Assembly: GCF_025141935.1 (NCBI RefSeq)
Contig: NZ_CP081120.1
Coordinates: 1,550,001 to 1,614,000, forward strand
Length of the DNA stretch: 64,000 bases
Source of the DNA: Sulfitobacter sp. S190
GTDB lineage: Bacteria > Pseudomonadota > Alphaproteobacteria > Rhodobacterales > Rhodobacteraceae
Direction of reading: 5' to 3'
In this document: positions 17,503 to 26,574 of the stretch, one piece after another
Layout: each line of letters opens with the position of its first letter
Numbering within the stretch: position 1 is the stretch's first letter
The notes under the pieces: generated by a model
What the model saw: the letters and a program-made list of their open reading frames with translations, nothing else
The model's database searches: none
Told to the model about the DNA's origin: nothing
Made by a program: the position numbers and the translations under genes

Positions 17503-18008
17503 TCCAGAAGGGCTATGTCCTCGAGATGGCCCGCTATAATGCATGGCAGAACAACCAGTTGCGCAAGGCAGTGGAAGCGTTGGGTGAAGCGGCGGTCAGA
17601 CAAGAGCGCGGTGCGTTCTTCGGCTCGATCTTCGGCACGCTCAACCATTTGCTGTGGGCGGATACGATCTGGATGAGCCGGTGGTGCAGTGATGTGCCCG
17701 CGCCGGGGGGCAGTATCCCCGAGAGCGCCGAATTCACGGCGACGCCGGGCGTTTGGGATGCTGAGCGGTTCCGGATGGACGGGCGTATCCGGATCTGGGC
17801 GCAGACACTGTCAAACATGGATCTGCAATCGGTCCTGAGCTGGTATTCGGGCGCGATGGGCCAGAATGTCAGCCGCAGGCTCGACCATTGCATCGTGCAT
17901 ATGTTCAACCACCAGACCCACCATCGCGGTCAGATCAGCCAGATGATTGCCGAAGCCGGGGTGGCGGCACCTGTTTCCGATCTTTTCATCATGCCGGAGG
18001 ATGTCTGA
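17499..18008 (+). CDS. DinB family protein
   Basis: 169 residues starting MIQKGYVLEMARYNAWQNNQ. The three-His metal site of the DinB four-helix bundle is present: His in TLNHLLWAD and the pair of positions in FNHQTHHRGQISQMI. DinB/YfiT-type proteins include thiol-dependent transferases; many have no known substrate. It overlaps the DUF1326 gene by ATGA and dmdA by TGATG, so the four genes are translationally linked. Confidence 0.87.
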   Translation: MIQKGYVLEMARYNAWQNNQLRKAVEALGEAAVRQERGAFFGSIFGTLNHLLWADTIWMSRWCSDVPAPGGSIPESAEFTATPGVWDAERFRMDGRIRIWAQTLSNMDLQSVLSWYSGAMGQNVSRRLDHCIVHMFNHQTHHRGQISQMIAEAGVAAPVSDLFIMPEDV

Positions 18009-19111
18009 TGGCCCTGATTTCGCCCTCGCGCAGATTGCGCCGGACCCCGTTTTCCGAAGGTGTCGAAGCAGCCGGTGTGTCTGCCTACACCGTTTACAAT
18101 CACATGCTGCTGCCGACGGTTTTCCGGTCGGTCGAGGAGGATTGCGCGCATCTGAAATCTGCCGTTCAGGTTTGGGATGTCGCCGTAGAGCGGCAGGTTG
18201 AACTGCGCGGTCCCGATGCCGCGCGCCTGATGCAGATGCTGACGCCCCGTGATCTGCGCGGCATGTTGCCCGGGAGATGTTTTTATGTGCCAATCGTCGA
18301 TGAAACCGGCGGCATGTTGAATGATCCGGTTGCGGTCAAGCTCGCAGAAGACCGCTGGTGGATTTCGATCGCTGACAGTGATTTGTTGTTGTGGGTCAAG
18401 GGGATCGCCAACGGCTACAGGTTGGATGTGCTGGTGGATGAGCCCGACGTGAGCCCGCTGGCCGTTCAAGGGCCCAAAGCCGATGACCTGATGGCGCGTG
18501 TCTTTGGCGATATGGTGCGCGAGACGCGGTTCTTCCGGTTCGGCCTGTTCGATTTTCGGGGCAGGGACATGGTTGTCGCGCGGTCGGGGTATTCCAAGCA
18601 GGGCGGTTTCGAGATCTACGTTGACGGTGCGGATCTCGCGATGCCTTTGTGGAATGAATTGATGGAGGCGGGCGAGGATCTGGACGTGCGCGCGGGCTGT
18701 CCCAACGGTATCGAGCGGATCGAGAGCGGTTTGTTGAGCTACGGCAACGACATGACCGACGACAACACGCCACATGAATGCGGGTTGGGCCGCTTTTGCG
18801 ACACCCAGACGGCCATCGGCTGTATCGGCCGGGATGCGCTGTTGCGGGTGGCCAAGGAAGGACCTGTCCAGCAGATCCGCGCCATCGATATCGGTGGCGA
18901 CCGCGTACCGACGTGCGACCGCGTCTGGCCGGTCATGGCCGGGGACAAGCGGGTCGGGCAGGTGACCTCGGCGGCCTGGTCGCCCGAGCACGAAACGAAT
19001 GTTGCGATCGGCATGGTGCGGATGACCCATTGGGACGCGGGAACATCGGTGCGTGTCGAGGCCCCCGATGGTCCGCGCGACGCGATCGTGCGCGAGACTT
19101 TCTGGGCCTGA
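18008..19111 (+). CDS. dmdA: Dimethylsulfoniopropionate demethylase
   Basis: 367 residues of the GcvT (aminomethyltransferase T) fold. The N-terminus LISPSRRLRRTPFSEGVEAAGV, the segment YTVYNHMLLPTVF, and NGIERIESGLLSYGNDMT are recognisable from Roseobacter DmdA proteins. DmdA moves a methyl group from DMSP to tetrahydrofolate, giving methylmercaptopropionate. The start at 18008 overlaps the DinB stop. The acryloyl-CoA reductase gene and a BCCT transporter follow, the usual DMSP context. It could in principle be another GcvT-like demethylase, but context and sequence both favour DmdA. Confidence 0.88.
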   Translation: MALISPSRRLRRTPFSEGVEAAGVSAYTVYNHMLLPTVFRSVEEDCAHLKSAVQVWDVAVERQVELRGPDAARLMQMLTPRDLRGMLPGRCFYVPIVDETGGMLNDPVAVKLAEDRWWISIADSDLLLWVKGIANGYRLDVLVDEPDVSPLAVQGPKADDLMARVFGDMVRETRFFRFGLFDFRGRDMVVARSGYSKQGGFEIYVDGADLAMPLWNELMEAGEDLDVRAGCPNGIERIESGLLSYGNDMTDDNTPHECGLGRFCDTQTAIGCIGRDALLRVAKEGPVQQIRAIDIGGDRVPTCDRVWPVMAGDKRVGQVTSAAWSPEHETNVAIGMVRMTHWDAGTSVRVEAPDGPRDAIVRETFWA

Positions 19112-19114
19112 AAT

Positions 19115-19175
19115 CACGGAAGTTTCGGGACCGGGGCCAGCCCCGGACCCCGGAGTATTTAAGGCCAAATGAGAA
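19115..19175 (+). repeat. GC hairpin plus Roseobacter-type intergenic motif
   Basis: Between dmdA and acuI the sequence contains a hairpin ACCGGGGC-CA-GCCCCGG, then CCCCGGAGTATTT, then GGCCAAATGA. A motif of the form CCCCGGAGTATTTnnnGCCAAATGA is a frequent intergenic element in Roseobacter genomes, from general memory of such sequences. Its function is not established; only one copy was noticed in this window. Confidence 0.45.
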
Positions 19176-19201
19176 GGCCGGAAATTCAAAAGGAGAATGC
19201 G

Positions 19202-20185
19202 ATGTTCAATGCGTTGGTGGTGAATAAGGACGAGGACGGGAAGACGTCGGCGGCGGTGGAGCAGATGTCGGAAGACCGGCTGCCCTCGGGCGACGTGACT
19301 GTCGCTGTCGAGTATTCAACCGTGAACTACAAGGACGGGCTTTGTATCGGGCCGGGCGGCGGTCTGGTGCGCAGCTATCCCCATATTCCGGGCATCGATT
19401 TCGCCGGAACGGTCGAGCAGTCGGATGACGATCGCTATGCACCCGGTGACAAGGTTGTTCTGACCGGTTGGCGTGTGGGCGAGGCCCATTGGGGCGGATA
19501 TTCGCAAAAGGCTCGTGTGAAGGCCGATTGGCTGGTGCCGCTTCCCGAAGGGTTGGACACGCGCCAGGCCATGGCGGTTGGCACGGCCGGGTTCACCGCG
19601 ATGCTGTCCGTGATGGCGCTTGAAGATCACGGGATCAAGTCGGGACCGGTGCTTGTTTGTGGCGCTGCCGGTGGGGTTGGATCGGTCGCGACGGCCATTC
19701 TCGCCAATCTGGGACATAAAGTTGCCGCTGTGACAGGCCGGCCCGAAACGGAATCCTATCTCAGATCACTTGGTGCCACGCAGATCGTTGCGCGTGAGGA
19801 GATCAACGAGACCACCAAGCGCCCGCTTGAAGGCGAAACCTGGGGGGGATGCGTCGACGCTGTGGGCGGCCCGATGCTGGCACGCGTGCTGGGCCAAATG
19901 GAATACGGTGCTTCCGTCGCCGCCGTTGGTCTGGCGGGGGGGGCCCAGTTGCCCGCAACCGTCATCCCGTTCCTGCTGCGCGGCGTAAATCTGCTGGGCA
20001 TCGACAGCGTGATGCAACCCTACGACAACCGGTTGCGGGCGTGGAAGCGCATTGCGCAGGATCTTCCGATGGAAAAACTGGAAGACATGATCCAGCCAGC
20101 GACCCTGTCCGATCTTCCGGGGCTGGGGGCAAATATCTTGCAAGGCAAGGTAAAGGGACGGGTTGTCGTAGACGTCAACGCCTGA
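19202..20185 (+). CDS. acuI: Acryloyl-CoA reductase (NADPH)
   Basis: 327 residues of the medium-chain dehydrogenase/reductase superfamily, zinc-independent quinone-reductase-like branch. The start MFNALVVNKDEDGKT has AAAGGAG upstream. The nucleotide-binding motif CGAAGGVGSVATAIL is near residue 155, and STVNYKDGLCIG matches AcuI/YhdH proteins. AcuI reduces toxic acryloyl-CoA to propionyl-CoA, protecting cells during DMSP or acrylate use. It follows dmdA in the same direction. Confidence 0.9.
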   Translation: MFNALVVNKDEDGKTSAAVEQMSEDRLPSGDVTVAVEYSTVNYKDGLCIGPGGGLVRSYPHIPGIDFAGTVEQSDDDRYAPGDKVVLTGWRVGEAHWGGYSQKARVKADWLVPLPEGLDTRQAMAVGTAGFTAMLSVMALEDHGIKSGPVLVCGAAGGVGSVATAILANLGHKVAAVTGRPETESYLRSLGATQIVAREEINETTKRPLEGETWGGCVDAVGGPMLARVLGQMEYGASVAAVGLAGGAQLPATVIPFLLRGVNLLGIDSVMQPYDNRLRAWKRIAQDLPMEKLEDMIQPATLSDLPGLGANILQGKVKGRVVVDVNA

Positions 20186-20209
20186 CGCAAAACCTGCTTT
20201 GCACGCACC

Positions 20210-20238
20210 GGGCGCCCCTGTACAGGAGGCGCCCTTTG
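20210..20238 (+). terminator. Rho-independent terminator after acuI
   Basis: GGGCGCC-cctgtacagga-GGCGCCC followed by TTT, 25 bases after the acuI stop. A perfect seven-pair GC stem with a short T-run. It separates dmdA-acuI from the BCCT gene, which therefore probably has its own promoter. Confidence 0.75.
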
Positions 20239-20405
20239 CAGTTTGAAGCCCCCTTTTTATGCCATGCCGTCGATCATTGTGATCGGTCGCTTCGCGTCTG
20301 TGTTCTCCTGTGTCGTTTTGTGTTCATGGGGTTGCCGCAAGAAAGCGTTTGCTGGTGCGACAAAATGCAGCGTAGCATTGCCGGCATCAACTAGGGAGAA
20401 AAACG

Positions 20406-22079
20406 ATGGCACCTAAGCCTCCACTAACGGAATTGCCGATCAAAACGGCGAATACCGGTTTCTACCGTGGGTTCAGCGTGAACGTCACGGTGGTCAGCAA
20501 GATTATCATCAGCGTGTTGGTCGTCTGGGCCATCGTCTGGCCTGAATGGGCGGGCGCCGTTCTGGGCGCGTGGAATTCCGCAATCCTGGCGAATTTTGCC
20601 GCCTGGTATATCTGGACAGTCGCCTTTTTCATCATTGTCTGCCTGGGACTTGCGCTATGGCCAACGGCAGGGAAGCTCAATCTCGGGCTGGAAGGTGAAA
20701 AGCCCGAATTTACGAATTTTTCCTGGTTTTCTATGATGTTCGGGGCCGGTATCGGGGTTGGCATGCTGACCTGGGCGGTTGCCGAGCCTGTCGCGCACTT
20801 TCAAAACAACCCATCGGTTATCCAAGGCGTCACAACTGCGCTGGAGAGTGACAACGTGCGTACGGCTTACGTGTGGTCGTTTCTGCATTGGGGTCTTGGC
20901 GCCTGGGCGTGTTACGCGGTTGCGGGGCTCTCGCTGGCGTTCTTCAGCTACCGTCGCGGTTTGCCGCTGACCATCCGGTCGTCGCTGACACCGCTTTTCG
21001 GCAAGAGCCTGTCGGGAACGCTGGGCCATGTCATCGATATCGTTGCTGTTGTGGCAACCATCCTTGGTGTTGCACAGACGCTCGGATTCGGGGTGGAACA
21101 GTTTGTAGCGGGGCTGACGCGGATCGGCATCGGCGGTTTGGCCGACGTTGACGGGTCGGCAACAACGACCGGCATCATCGTGGCTTTGCTTGTCATCATG
21201 GGGGCCTCGACGCTTTCGGCACTTTCGGGTGTCGGCAAGGGGATCAAATGGCTGTCGAACATCAACATGGTCCTGTCGATCGTACTTCTGGGCTTTTTCA
21301 TCATCTTCGGTGCGACGTTCTTTGGGGCGACGGCATTCTTCGTCGGGATCTGGGACTACCTGATCGCATTGCCGCAGCTGAGCTTCCAGGTGTTCCGCTC
21401 TGACGGCGTGGACGGGTCCGAGTCTTTCCTTCTGGCACAGTGGCAGGGCTGGTGGCCTGTTTTCTACTGGGCTTGGTGGATCGCCTTTGCTCCGTTCGTG
21501 GGTCTGTTCCTCGCGCGTATTTCACGTGGTCGGACAATCCGCGAATTTGTCCTGGGCGCGATGATTGTTCCGTCGCTGATGTGCTTTGTCTGGTTTGCAT
21601 GGGCCGGTGGCACCGCAATCGATCTGGAGCTGAACGGCGGGGCAGATGGCGTCATTCTGAATGCGGCCAATGGTGACAAGATCTTCGCCATGACCGAGTT
21701 TATGTTGGCACCCATCGCACAGGCGCTGGCATGGGGCATGGCGCTGTTGATCGTTGTCTTGCTGATGACGTTCCTGGTGACATCGGCAGACTCCGCCGTG
21801 CTCATCGTCAATACGATCAATGCCGCGGGTGATGAAGGGCCCAAGGCGCGCCCGCATATCCTGTTCTGGGGGGCGGCGCTGGCACTGGTTGTCGGTGGAT
21901 TGCTCATTTCCGGCGGGACGAGCGCGATCCAGACTGCGATGGTCATCGGCGCGTTGCCGTTCTCGATCGTGATGGTCATGATGTGCTTCGCGCTTATCAA
22001 GGCGATCTGGAACGATGGACGTCGTGAAGCGGCAGGCGTCCCGACGCTTGCCGATCCCGATCAGGTGCCGGCAGAGTAA
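20406..22079 (+). CDS. BCCT family transporter (betaine/choline/DMSP type)
   Basis: 557 residues with about twelve membrane segments. The Gly-rich sodium-site stretch FGAGIGVGMLTWAVAEP is near residue 118, and the aromatic box region WWPVFYWAWWIAFAPFVGLFLARISRGRTIREF fits the betaine-choline-carnitine family. It imports quaternary ammonium or sulfonium osmolytes. Adjacent to dmdA-acuI, DMSP is a likely substrate, but glycine betaine or choline cannot be excluded. AGGGAG precedes the start. A strong terminator follows. Confidence 0.9.
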   Translation: MAPKPPLTELPIKTANTGFYRGFSVNVTVVSKIIISVLVVWAIVWPEWAGAVLGAWNSAILANFAAWYIWTVAFFIIVCLGLALWPTAGKLNLGLEGEKPEFTNFSWFSMMFGAGIGVGMLTWAVAEPVAHFQNNPSVIQGVTTALESDNVRTAYVWSFLHWGLGAWACYAVAGLSLAFFSYRRGLPLTIRSSLTPLFGKSLSGTLGHVIDIVAVVATILGVAQTLGFGVEQFVAGLTRIGIGGLADVDGSATTTGIIVALLVIMGASTLSALSGVGKGIKWLSNINMVLSIVLLGFFIIFGATFFGATAFFVGIWDYLIALPQLSFQVFRSDGVDGSESFLLAQWQGWWPVFYWAWWIAFAPFVGLFLARISRGRTIREFVLGAMIVPSLMCFVWFAWAGGTAIDLELNGGADGVILNAANGDKIFAMTEFMLAPIAQALAWGMALLIVVLLMTFLVTSADSAVLIVNTINAAGDEGPKARPHILFWGAALALVVGGLLISGGTSAIQTAMVIGALPFSIVMVMMCFALIKAIWNDGRREAAGVPTLADPDQVPAE

Positions 22080-22104
22080 CGCAGGCCTGCATAATACGAG
22101 CGAC

Positions 22105-22137
22105 GAAACCCCGGCCCTTGTGGCCGGGGTTTTGCGT
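22105..22137 (+). terminator. Rho-independent terminator after BCCT gene
   Basis: AAACCCCGGCC-cttgt-GGCCGGGGTTTT: a strong stem with a T-run, 25 bases after the stop codon. Confidence 0.88.
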
Positions 22138-22250
22138 TTGCGTGCGGGGCCGACGGCGCTGTCGCCCAAGGACTACAGATTTGCCGGACGGCAGGCTTGA
22201 CCGGGCGGCGCACGCTCTATCTTGGCAGGTAACGTCAAACAGGGTTTTCT

Positions 22251-23675
22251 ATGTCCGACACGTCCCCGATCATTGTCTGGTTTCGCCGTGATTTCCGGCT
22301 CAGTGACCATCCCGCGCTTCATGCGGCGGCCCAAACCGGACGGCCGGTAATTCCGGTTTTCATTCTGGATGAGCTATATGCCTCTCTAGGGGCCGCACCA
22401 AAGTTCCGCATGGGGCTGGCGATCGAACATTTCGCGAAAACGCTCGATGACAAGGGCAGCAAGCTGATCCTTCGACGGTCCGATAAGGCACTGGACGCAC
22501 TTCAGCAGCTCGTACGCGAGACGGGAGCGGGATCCGTGTTCTGGACACGCCAGTATGACCCCGCGGCGGTGACACGCGATACCGAGGTCAAGGATGTGCT
22601 GAAGGAAGAAGGCGTCGATGCGCGTTCGTTCGGCGGTCATTTGATGTTCGAGCCATGGACGGTCGAGACGAAAACGGGTGGGTATTACAAGGTCTACACG
22701 CCCTTCTGGAACACGGTCAAAGGGCGCGGCGTCGATGCGCCCTTGTCCGCGCCGTCAAAGCTGGAGCAACCAGCGGAGTGGCCCGAGAGTGACGATCTGG
22801 AAAGCTGGGGAATGGCCGCGGCCATGGCGCGCGGTGCCGATGTGGTGCGACCTTTCGTGCAGTTGGGCGAGGGAGCCGCGCAATCCCGCCTTGGCGCGTT
22901 TCTTGCCCATAAGGTTGCGGATTACGGCAAGACGAGGGATTTGCCCGGCGTTGATGGCACGTCGAACCTGAGCGAGAACCTCGCGTTGGGAGAAATCAGC
23001 CCGCATCAATGCTGGCACGCCGGTCAACGCGCTCTGGAAGAGGGTAAGGCAGGGGCCGAAACCTTCCTCAAAGAGCTTGTCTGGCGCGAATTTGCCTACC
23101 ACCTGATGCACCACACGCCCCGCATACTGGACGCAAACTGGCGCGAGGACTGGGCGCAGTTCCCTTGGAACGAGGATGAGCGGCGAGCCGAGGTGAAGGC
23201 CTGGAAACAGGGGCGTACGGGGATCCGGTTTGTCGATGCCGCCCTGCGCGAGATGTATGTCTCCGGGCGGATGCACAACCGGGGGCGCATGATCGTCGCC
23301 AGCTATCTGACCAAGCATCTGATGTGTCACTGGCGGATCGGCCAGAAGTGGTTCGAAGAGTGCCTGATCGACTGGGATCCGGCATCAAACGCGATGGGCT
23401 GGCAATGGTCTGCGGGATCCGGCCCCGACGCGACGCCTTACTTCCGCGTCTTCAATCCTGTGACACAGCTCGACAAATTCGACAAAGACCGCGATTATGT
23501 TAGCCGATGGATTGCGGAAGAATATGCCAATCCGCACAAGGACGCGCTGGCTTATTTTGATGCAATACCTCAGCGATGGAACATGGCGGCAGATGACGAC
23601 TATCCCGAACCGATTGTAACGGCCGAGGACGGGCGCAAGGCCGCGCTTGCAGCGTATGAAAACCGGGATTTTTAG
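22251..23675 (+). CDS. phrB: Deoxyribodipyrimidine photolyase
   Basis: 474 residues. The N-terminal photolyase domain begins PIIVWFRRDFRLSDHPAL. The C-terminal FAD domain has TGIRFVDAALREMYVSGRMHNRGRMIVASYL and WDPASNAMGWQWSAGSGPDA with the FAD- and DNA-contacting residues. Length and motifs match class I CPD photolyases, which use blue light to reverse pyrimidine dimers. A cryptochrome-type or (6-4) role is less likely. No operon partner upstream. Confidence 0.93.
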   Translation: MSDTSPIIVWFRRDFRLSDHPALHAAAQTGRPVIPVFILDELYASLGAAPKFRMGLAIEHFAKTLDDKGSKLILRRSDKALDALQQLVRETGAGSVFWTRQYDPAAVTRDTEVKDVLKEEGVDARSFGGHLMFEPWTVETKTGGYYKVYTPFWNTVKGRGVDAPLSAPSKLEQPAEWPESDDLESWGMAAAMARGADVVRPFVQLGEGAAQSRLGAFLAHKVADYGKTRDLPGVDGTSNLSENLALGEISPHQCWHAGQRALEEGKAGAETFLKELVWREFAYHLMHHTPRILDANWREDWAQFPWNEDERRAEVKAWKQGRTGIRFVDAALREMYVSGRMHNRGRMIVASYLTKHLMCHWRIGQKWFEECLIDWDPASNAMGWQWSAGSGPDATPYFRVFNPVTQLDKFDKDRDYVSRWIAEEYANPHKDALAYFDAIPQRWNMAADDDYPEPIVTAEDGRKAALAAYENRDF

Positions 23676-23744
23676 GTTTTCTTGATCCGCGAAGCGTTGC
23701 ATAACGTAATATAACAAAAAGAAAAATGCGAACGGGGAGTGCGC

Positions 23745-24953
23745 ATGACCTTAACTTCGACCGACGGGCAGACCGGCTTGCCACGCTATTTTGCGCGTGT
23801 GTTCGGCATGGCCCGAGACCTGCGCCACGGGCGTATCGATTTTGTATTGCCGGATGGCCGCAGGTTTCGCGCCGAAGGGGCATCGCCCGGACCCGTTGCC
23901 GAGCTGGACATCCACAACGATGATCTGTTTGCCCGACTGATCCGCGAAGGCGATCTTGGCTTCTGCGACGCCTATCTCGATGGGTGGTGGAGCACACCGG
24001 ATCTTCAGGCCTTCATGGATTTTATACATCACGATAACGAAGAGCTCTATGATGGGTTTCCGGGCCTCGGGCTGGTGCGCAAGTTCGAACAGGTCCGTTT
24101 CTGGCTGCAGCGCAATTCAAAGGCGCAGGCGCGCAAGAACATCTCTTATCACTATGATCTTGGGAATGATTTTTACGGCATGTGGCTGGACGACACGATG
24201 ACGTATTCGAGCGCCATCTTCAACGACCCGCAGCAGAGCATGGAAGCGGCGCAAACCGAAAAATACAAATCCATGGTCGACCAGATGGGGGTCGGACCGG
24301 GCGACCACGTGCTGGAAATCGGCTGCGGATGGGGGGGCTTTGCCGAATATGCCGCCAAAGAACGCGGCTTGCAGGTCACCTGCCTTACCATCAGCGAAGA
24401 GCAGTTCAAGTACGCGGTGGACCGCATTGAAAAAGCAGGACTTTCCGACAAGGTAACATTCAAGCTTCAGGACTACCGCGACGAAACCGGCATATACGAT
24501 GGCATCGCAAGCATCGAAATGTTCGAAGCTGTGGGTGAAAAATACTGGCCTGCCTATTTTGAAACGGTCCGCGAACGGCTCAAGCCCGGCAAGTCGGCCA
24601 CCCTGCAGATCATCACCGTCGCGGATCGGCGCTGGAAGGTCTACAAGCGCGGCGTTGATTTCATTCAGAAATACATCTTTCCCGGGGGCATGCTGCCCAG
24701 CCCGTCGGCCTTGCGCCAACAGGTCGAAAAAGCGGGACTTGCCGTGGAAAAGTCCATCGAATTTGGCAAAAGCTACGATATCACGCTGCGCCGGTGGCAC
24801 GAGACGTTCAACGCAAAATGGGACCAGATCAGCGCGCTCGGCTTTGACGAACGGTTCCGGCGTATGTGGAATTTTTACCTCACGTCGTGCGCGTCGACTT
24901 TTGAGAGTGGAAATTGCGACGTGACACAGATTACGGTGCGCAAGCCGGGCTAG
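23745..24953 (+). CDS. Cyclopropane-fatty-acyl-phospholipid synthase family methyltransferase
   Basis: 402 residues. The start at ATG 23745 has GGGGAG at a good distance; an in-frame GTG six bases earlier is the alternative. The SAM-binding motif HVLEIGCGWGGFAEYAA is near residue 190, and ISYHYDLGNDFYGMWLDDTMTYSSAIF is the hallmark CFA segment. Such enzymes add a methylene or methyl group to membrane lipid acyl chains. It is directly downstream of the photolyase gene. Exact lipid substrate unproven. Confidence 0.88.
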   Translation: MTLTSTDGQTGLPRYFARVFGMARDLRHGRIDFVLPDGRRFRAEGASPGPVAELDIHNDDLFARLIREGDLGFCDAYLDGWWSTPDLQAFMDFIHHDNEELYDGFPGLGLVRKFEQVRFWLQRNSKAQARKNISYHYDLGNDFYGMWLDDTMTYSSAIFNDPQQSMEAAQTEKYKSMVDQMGVGPGDHVLEIGCGWGGFAEYAAKERGLQVTCLTISEEQFKYAVDRIEKAGLSDKVTFKLQDYRDETGIYDGIASIEMFEAVGEKYWPAYFETVRERLKPGKSATLQIITVADRRWKVYKRGVDFIQKYIFPGGMLPSPSALRQQVEKAGLAVEKSIEFGKSYDITLRRWHETFNAKWDQISALGFDERFRRMWNFYLTSCASTFESGNCDVTQITVRKPG

Positions 24954-24983
24954 ACGCGCCCGACCATTCGCAGGAGCCCGATC

Positions 24984-25424
24984 ATGCCCACAGCTGCAAA
25001 ACTGGTGGCTGCCGTCTTATTGGCAGTGCTGGCCTATATCCTGTCCGAACTGGTGCGCCCCCTGATGCCCGAAGGGACGGCCTTCGGGAATTTCAACTAC
25101 GTCAACATGGCCATCGGCGCCCTGACAGGATGGTTCATCATGGGACGTCGCAGTGGCCGGGGGCTGGTCCATGGGATAAATAACGGCCTTACGGGAACCG
25201 CGGTGATGATGCTTTGGGCCCTTGGATGGCACGCCGCTTACGAAATGTTCCGCCAGGCGATGCGCAACCGGTTCGATGGGCCCATGGAAGCACTTACCGA
25301 GATTTTTCTGATCGCGTCTGACAACGCAGTCACGATTGCGACGGTTTCGGTTCTGGGCACCGCGGTGATCGGTGCCGTGATCGCGGGCGTTCTGACTGAC
25401 TTCGCGGCAAAGACCTGGCGCTGA
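24984..25424 (+). CDS. trgA: TrgA family membrane protein (tellurite resistance locus)
   Basis: 146 residues with four hydrophobic helices; MPTAAKLVAAVLLAVLAYILSE opens the first. Its position directly before a Nudix-containing trgB-like gene and cysK matches the trgAB-cysK tellurite locus described in Rhodobacter sphaeroides. AGGAG precedes the ATG. The final A of its TGA stop is the first base of the trgB ATG. Confidence 0.8.
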   Translation: MPTAAKLVAAVLLAVLAYILSELVRPLMPEGTAFGNFNYVNMAIGALTGWFIMGRRSGRGLVHGINNGLTGTAVMMLWALGWHAAYEMFRQAMRNRFDGPMEALTEIFLIASDNAVTIATVSVLGTAVIGAVIAGVLTDFAAKTWR

Positions 25425-26530
25425 TGAGCGATCTGTTTTTCTACGGCACGCTGCGGCATGTTCCTTTGCTCGAAACGGTATTGGGGCGCGACGCTTCCGA
25501 TCTGTCACTCGCCCACGCGGATTTGCCGGGTTACGCCGTTTGCGCAGTAAAGGAAGGCCCGTTCCCGACCATCGTCCCGCGGCACGGAGAGACCGCCCAA
25601 GGCGTGCTTGTGAAGGGGTTGCAGGCGCAGGATATCGCGCGGCTGAATTATTACGAGGGTGGTTTCGACTATGATCTCGTGAAAGTTACGCTCGCCGATG
25701 GACACGAAGCGCAAGTCTACATGCCACCGCCGGATGTTTGGACGGCGATGGAGCCTTGGGATTTGGCGGAATGGGAGAGCCATTGGGCCGCCCTGAGCGT
25801 CGAGGCGGCGCAAGAGGTGATGGGGCATCTTGGCACGCTCTCGCGCGCACAGGTCGCCGAGAAATTTGGCATGATCCGGACGCGGGCATGGGGCCGCGTT
25901 CTGGCCCGGTCGCCAAGGACCTCTCAAGGTGTCTTTGACGGGCGGATCGAACTCGCCGAGGCGCGCCGCGCCTATACCGGTTACTTCGCGGTCGATGAAC
26001 TTGTGATGCGGCACGAGTTGTTTGGCGGCGGCATGTCGGACGCGTTGGACCGGTCCGTTTTTCTTGCCTCCGATGTCGCGATCGTTCTGCCCTACGACCC
26101 CAATCGTGACGCGGTCTTGCTGGTAGAGCAGGTGCGTCTTGGCCCGATTGGCCGTAAGGATCCTACGGTGTGGCAACTCGAACCCATCGCGGGGCGCATT
26201 GATCCCGGAGAGCAGCCCGAGGCCGCCGCACGCCGGGAAGCGTCCGAGGAGGCCGGGCTGGATCTGCACCGCCTCGAACTGGTAAGCGAGAGCTATCCGA
26301 CCCCGGGAACGTCGACGGAATTCTACCACATTTTCGTCGGTCTCACCGACCTGCCGGACAGCGCCGCGGGTTTGGGAGGTCTGGAAACAGAAGCCGAAGA
26401 TATTCGCGCACGTATCGTCGGGTTCGACACTTTTTTGCAGATGGCCGAGACACGCGCCCTGGCCAATACGCCGCTTCATATGCTGGCCTATTGGTTGGCC
26501 CACCATCGGAAGCGGTTGAGGTCTGGATAA
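25424..26530 (+). CDS. trgB: TrgB-like fusion: gamma-glutamylcyclotransferase-like plus Nudix domain
   Basis: 368 residues. The N-terminal region FFYGTLRHVPLLETVLGR...GYAVCAVKEGPFPTIVP is an AIG2/GGCT-like fold (about 1-110). The C-terminal half is a Nudix hydrolase with the box GRIDPGEQPEAAARREASEEAGL split here around residue 262; all key Glu residues are present. The fold resembles ADP-ribose pyrophosphatases. The start overlaps the trgA stop. In R. sphaeroides trgB contributes to tellurite resistance, but the chemistry is not established. Confidence 0.85.
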   Translation: MSDLFFYGTLRHVPLLETVLGRDASDLSLAHADLPGYAVCAVKEGPFPTIVPRHGETAQGVLVKGLQAQDIARLNYYEGGFDYDLVKVTLADGHEAQVYMPPPDVWTAMEPWDLAEWESHWAALSVEAAQEVMGHLGTLSRAQVAEKFGMIRTRAWGRVLARSPRTSQGVFDGRIELAEARRAYTGYFAVDELVMRHELFGGGMSDALDRSVFLASDVAIVLPYDPNRDAVLLVEQVRLGPIGRKDPTVWQLEPIAGRIDPGEQPEAAARREASEEAGLDLHRLELVSESYPTPGTSTEFYHIFVGLTDLPDSAAGLGGLETEAEDIRARIVGFDTFLQMAETRALANTPLHMLAYWLAHHRKRLRSG

Positions 26531-26574
26531 CGCACGGTTAGACGTGGAGATGACCAAACTTTGGAGGCTCCGCC

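Noticed and set aside
16021..17544. 507-codon minus-strand open frame across DUF2182 and DUF1326 genes
   Set aside because: Biased composition with no recognisable domain; the plus-strand genes have ribosome sites, overlaps and family motifs.
18008..19111. Glycine cleavage T protein (gcvT)
   Set aside because: It shares the fold, but the N-terminus and the neighbouring acuI and BCCT genes fit DmdA; gcvH and gcvP are absent.
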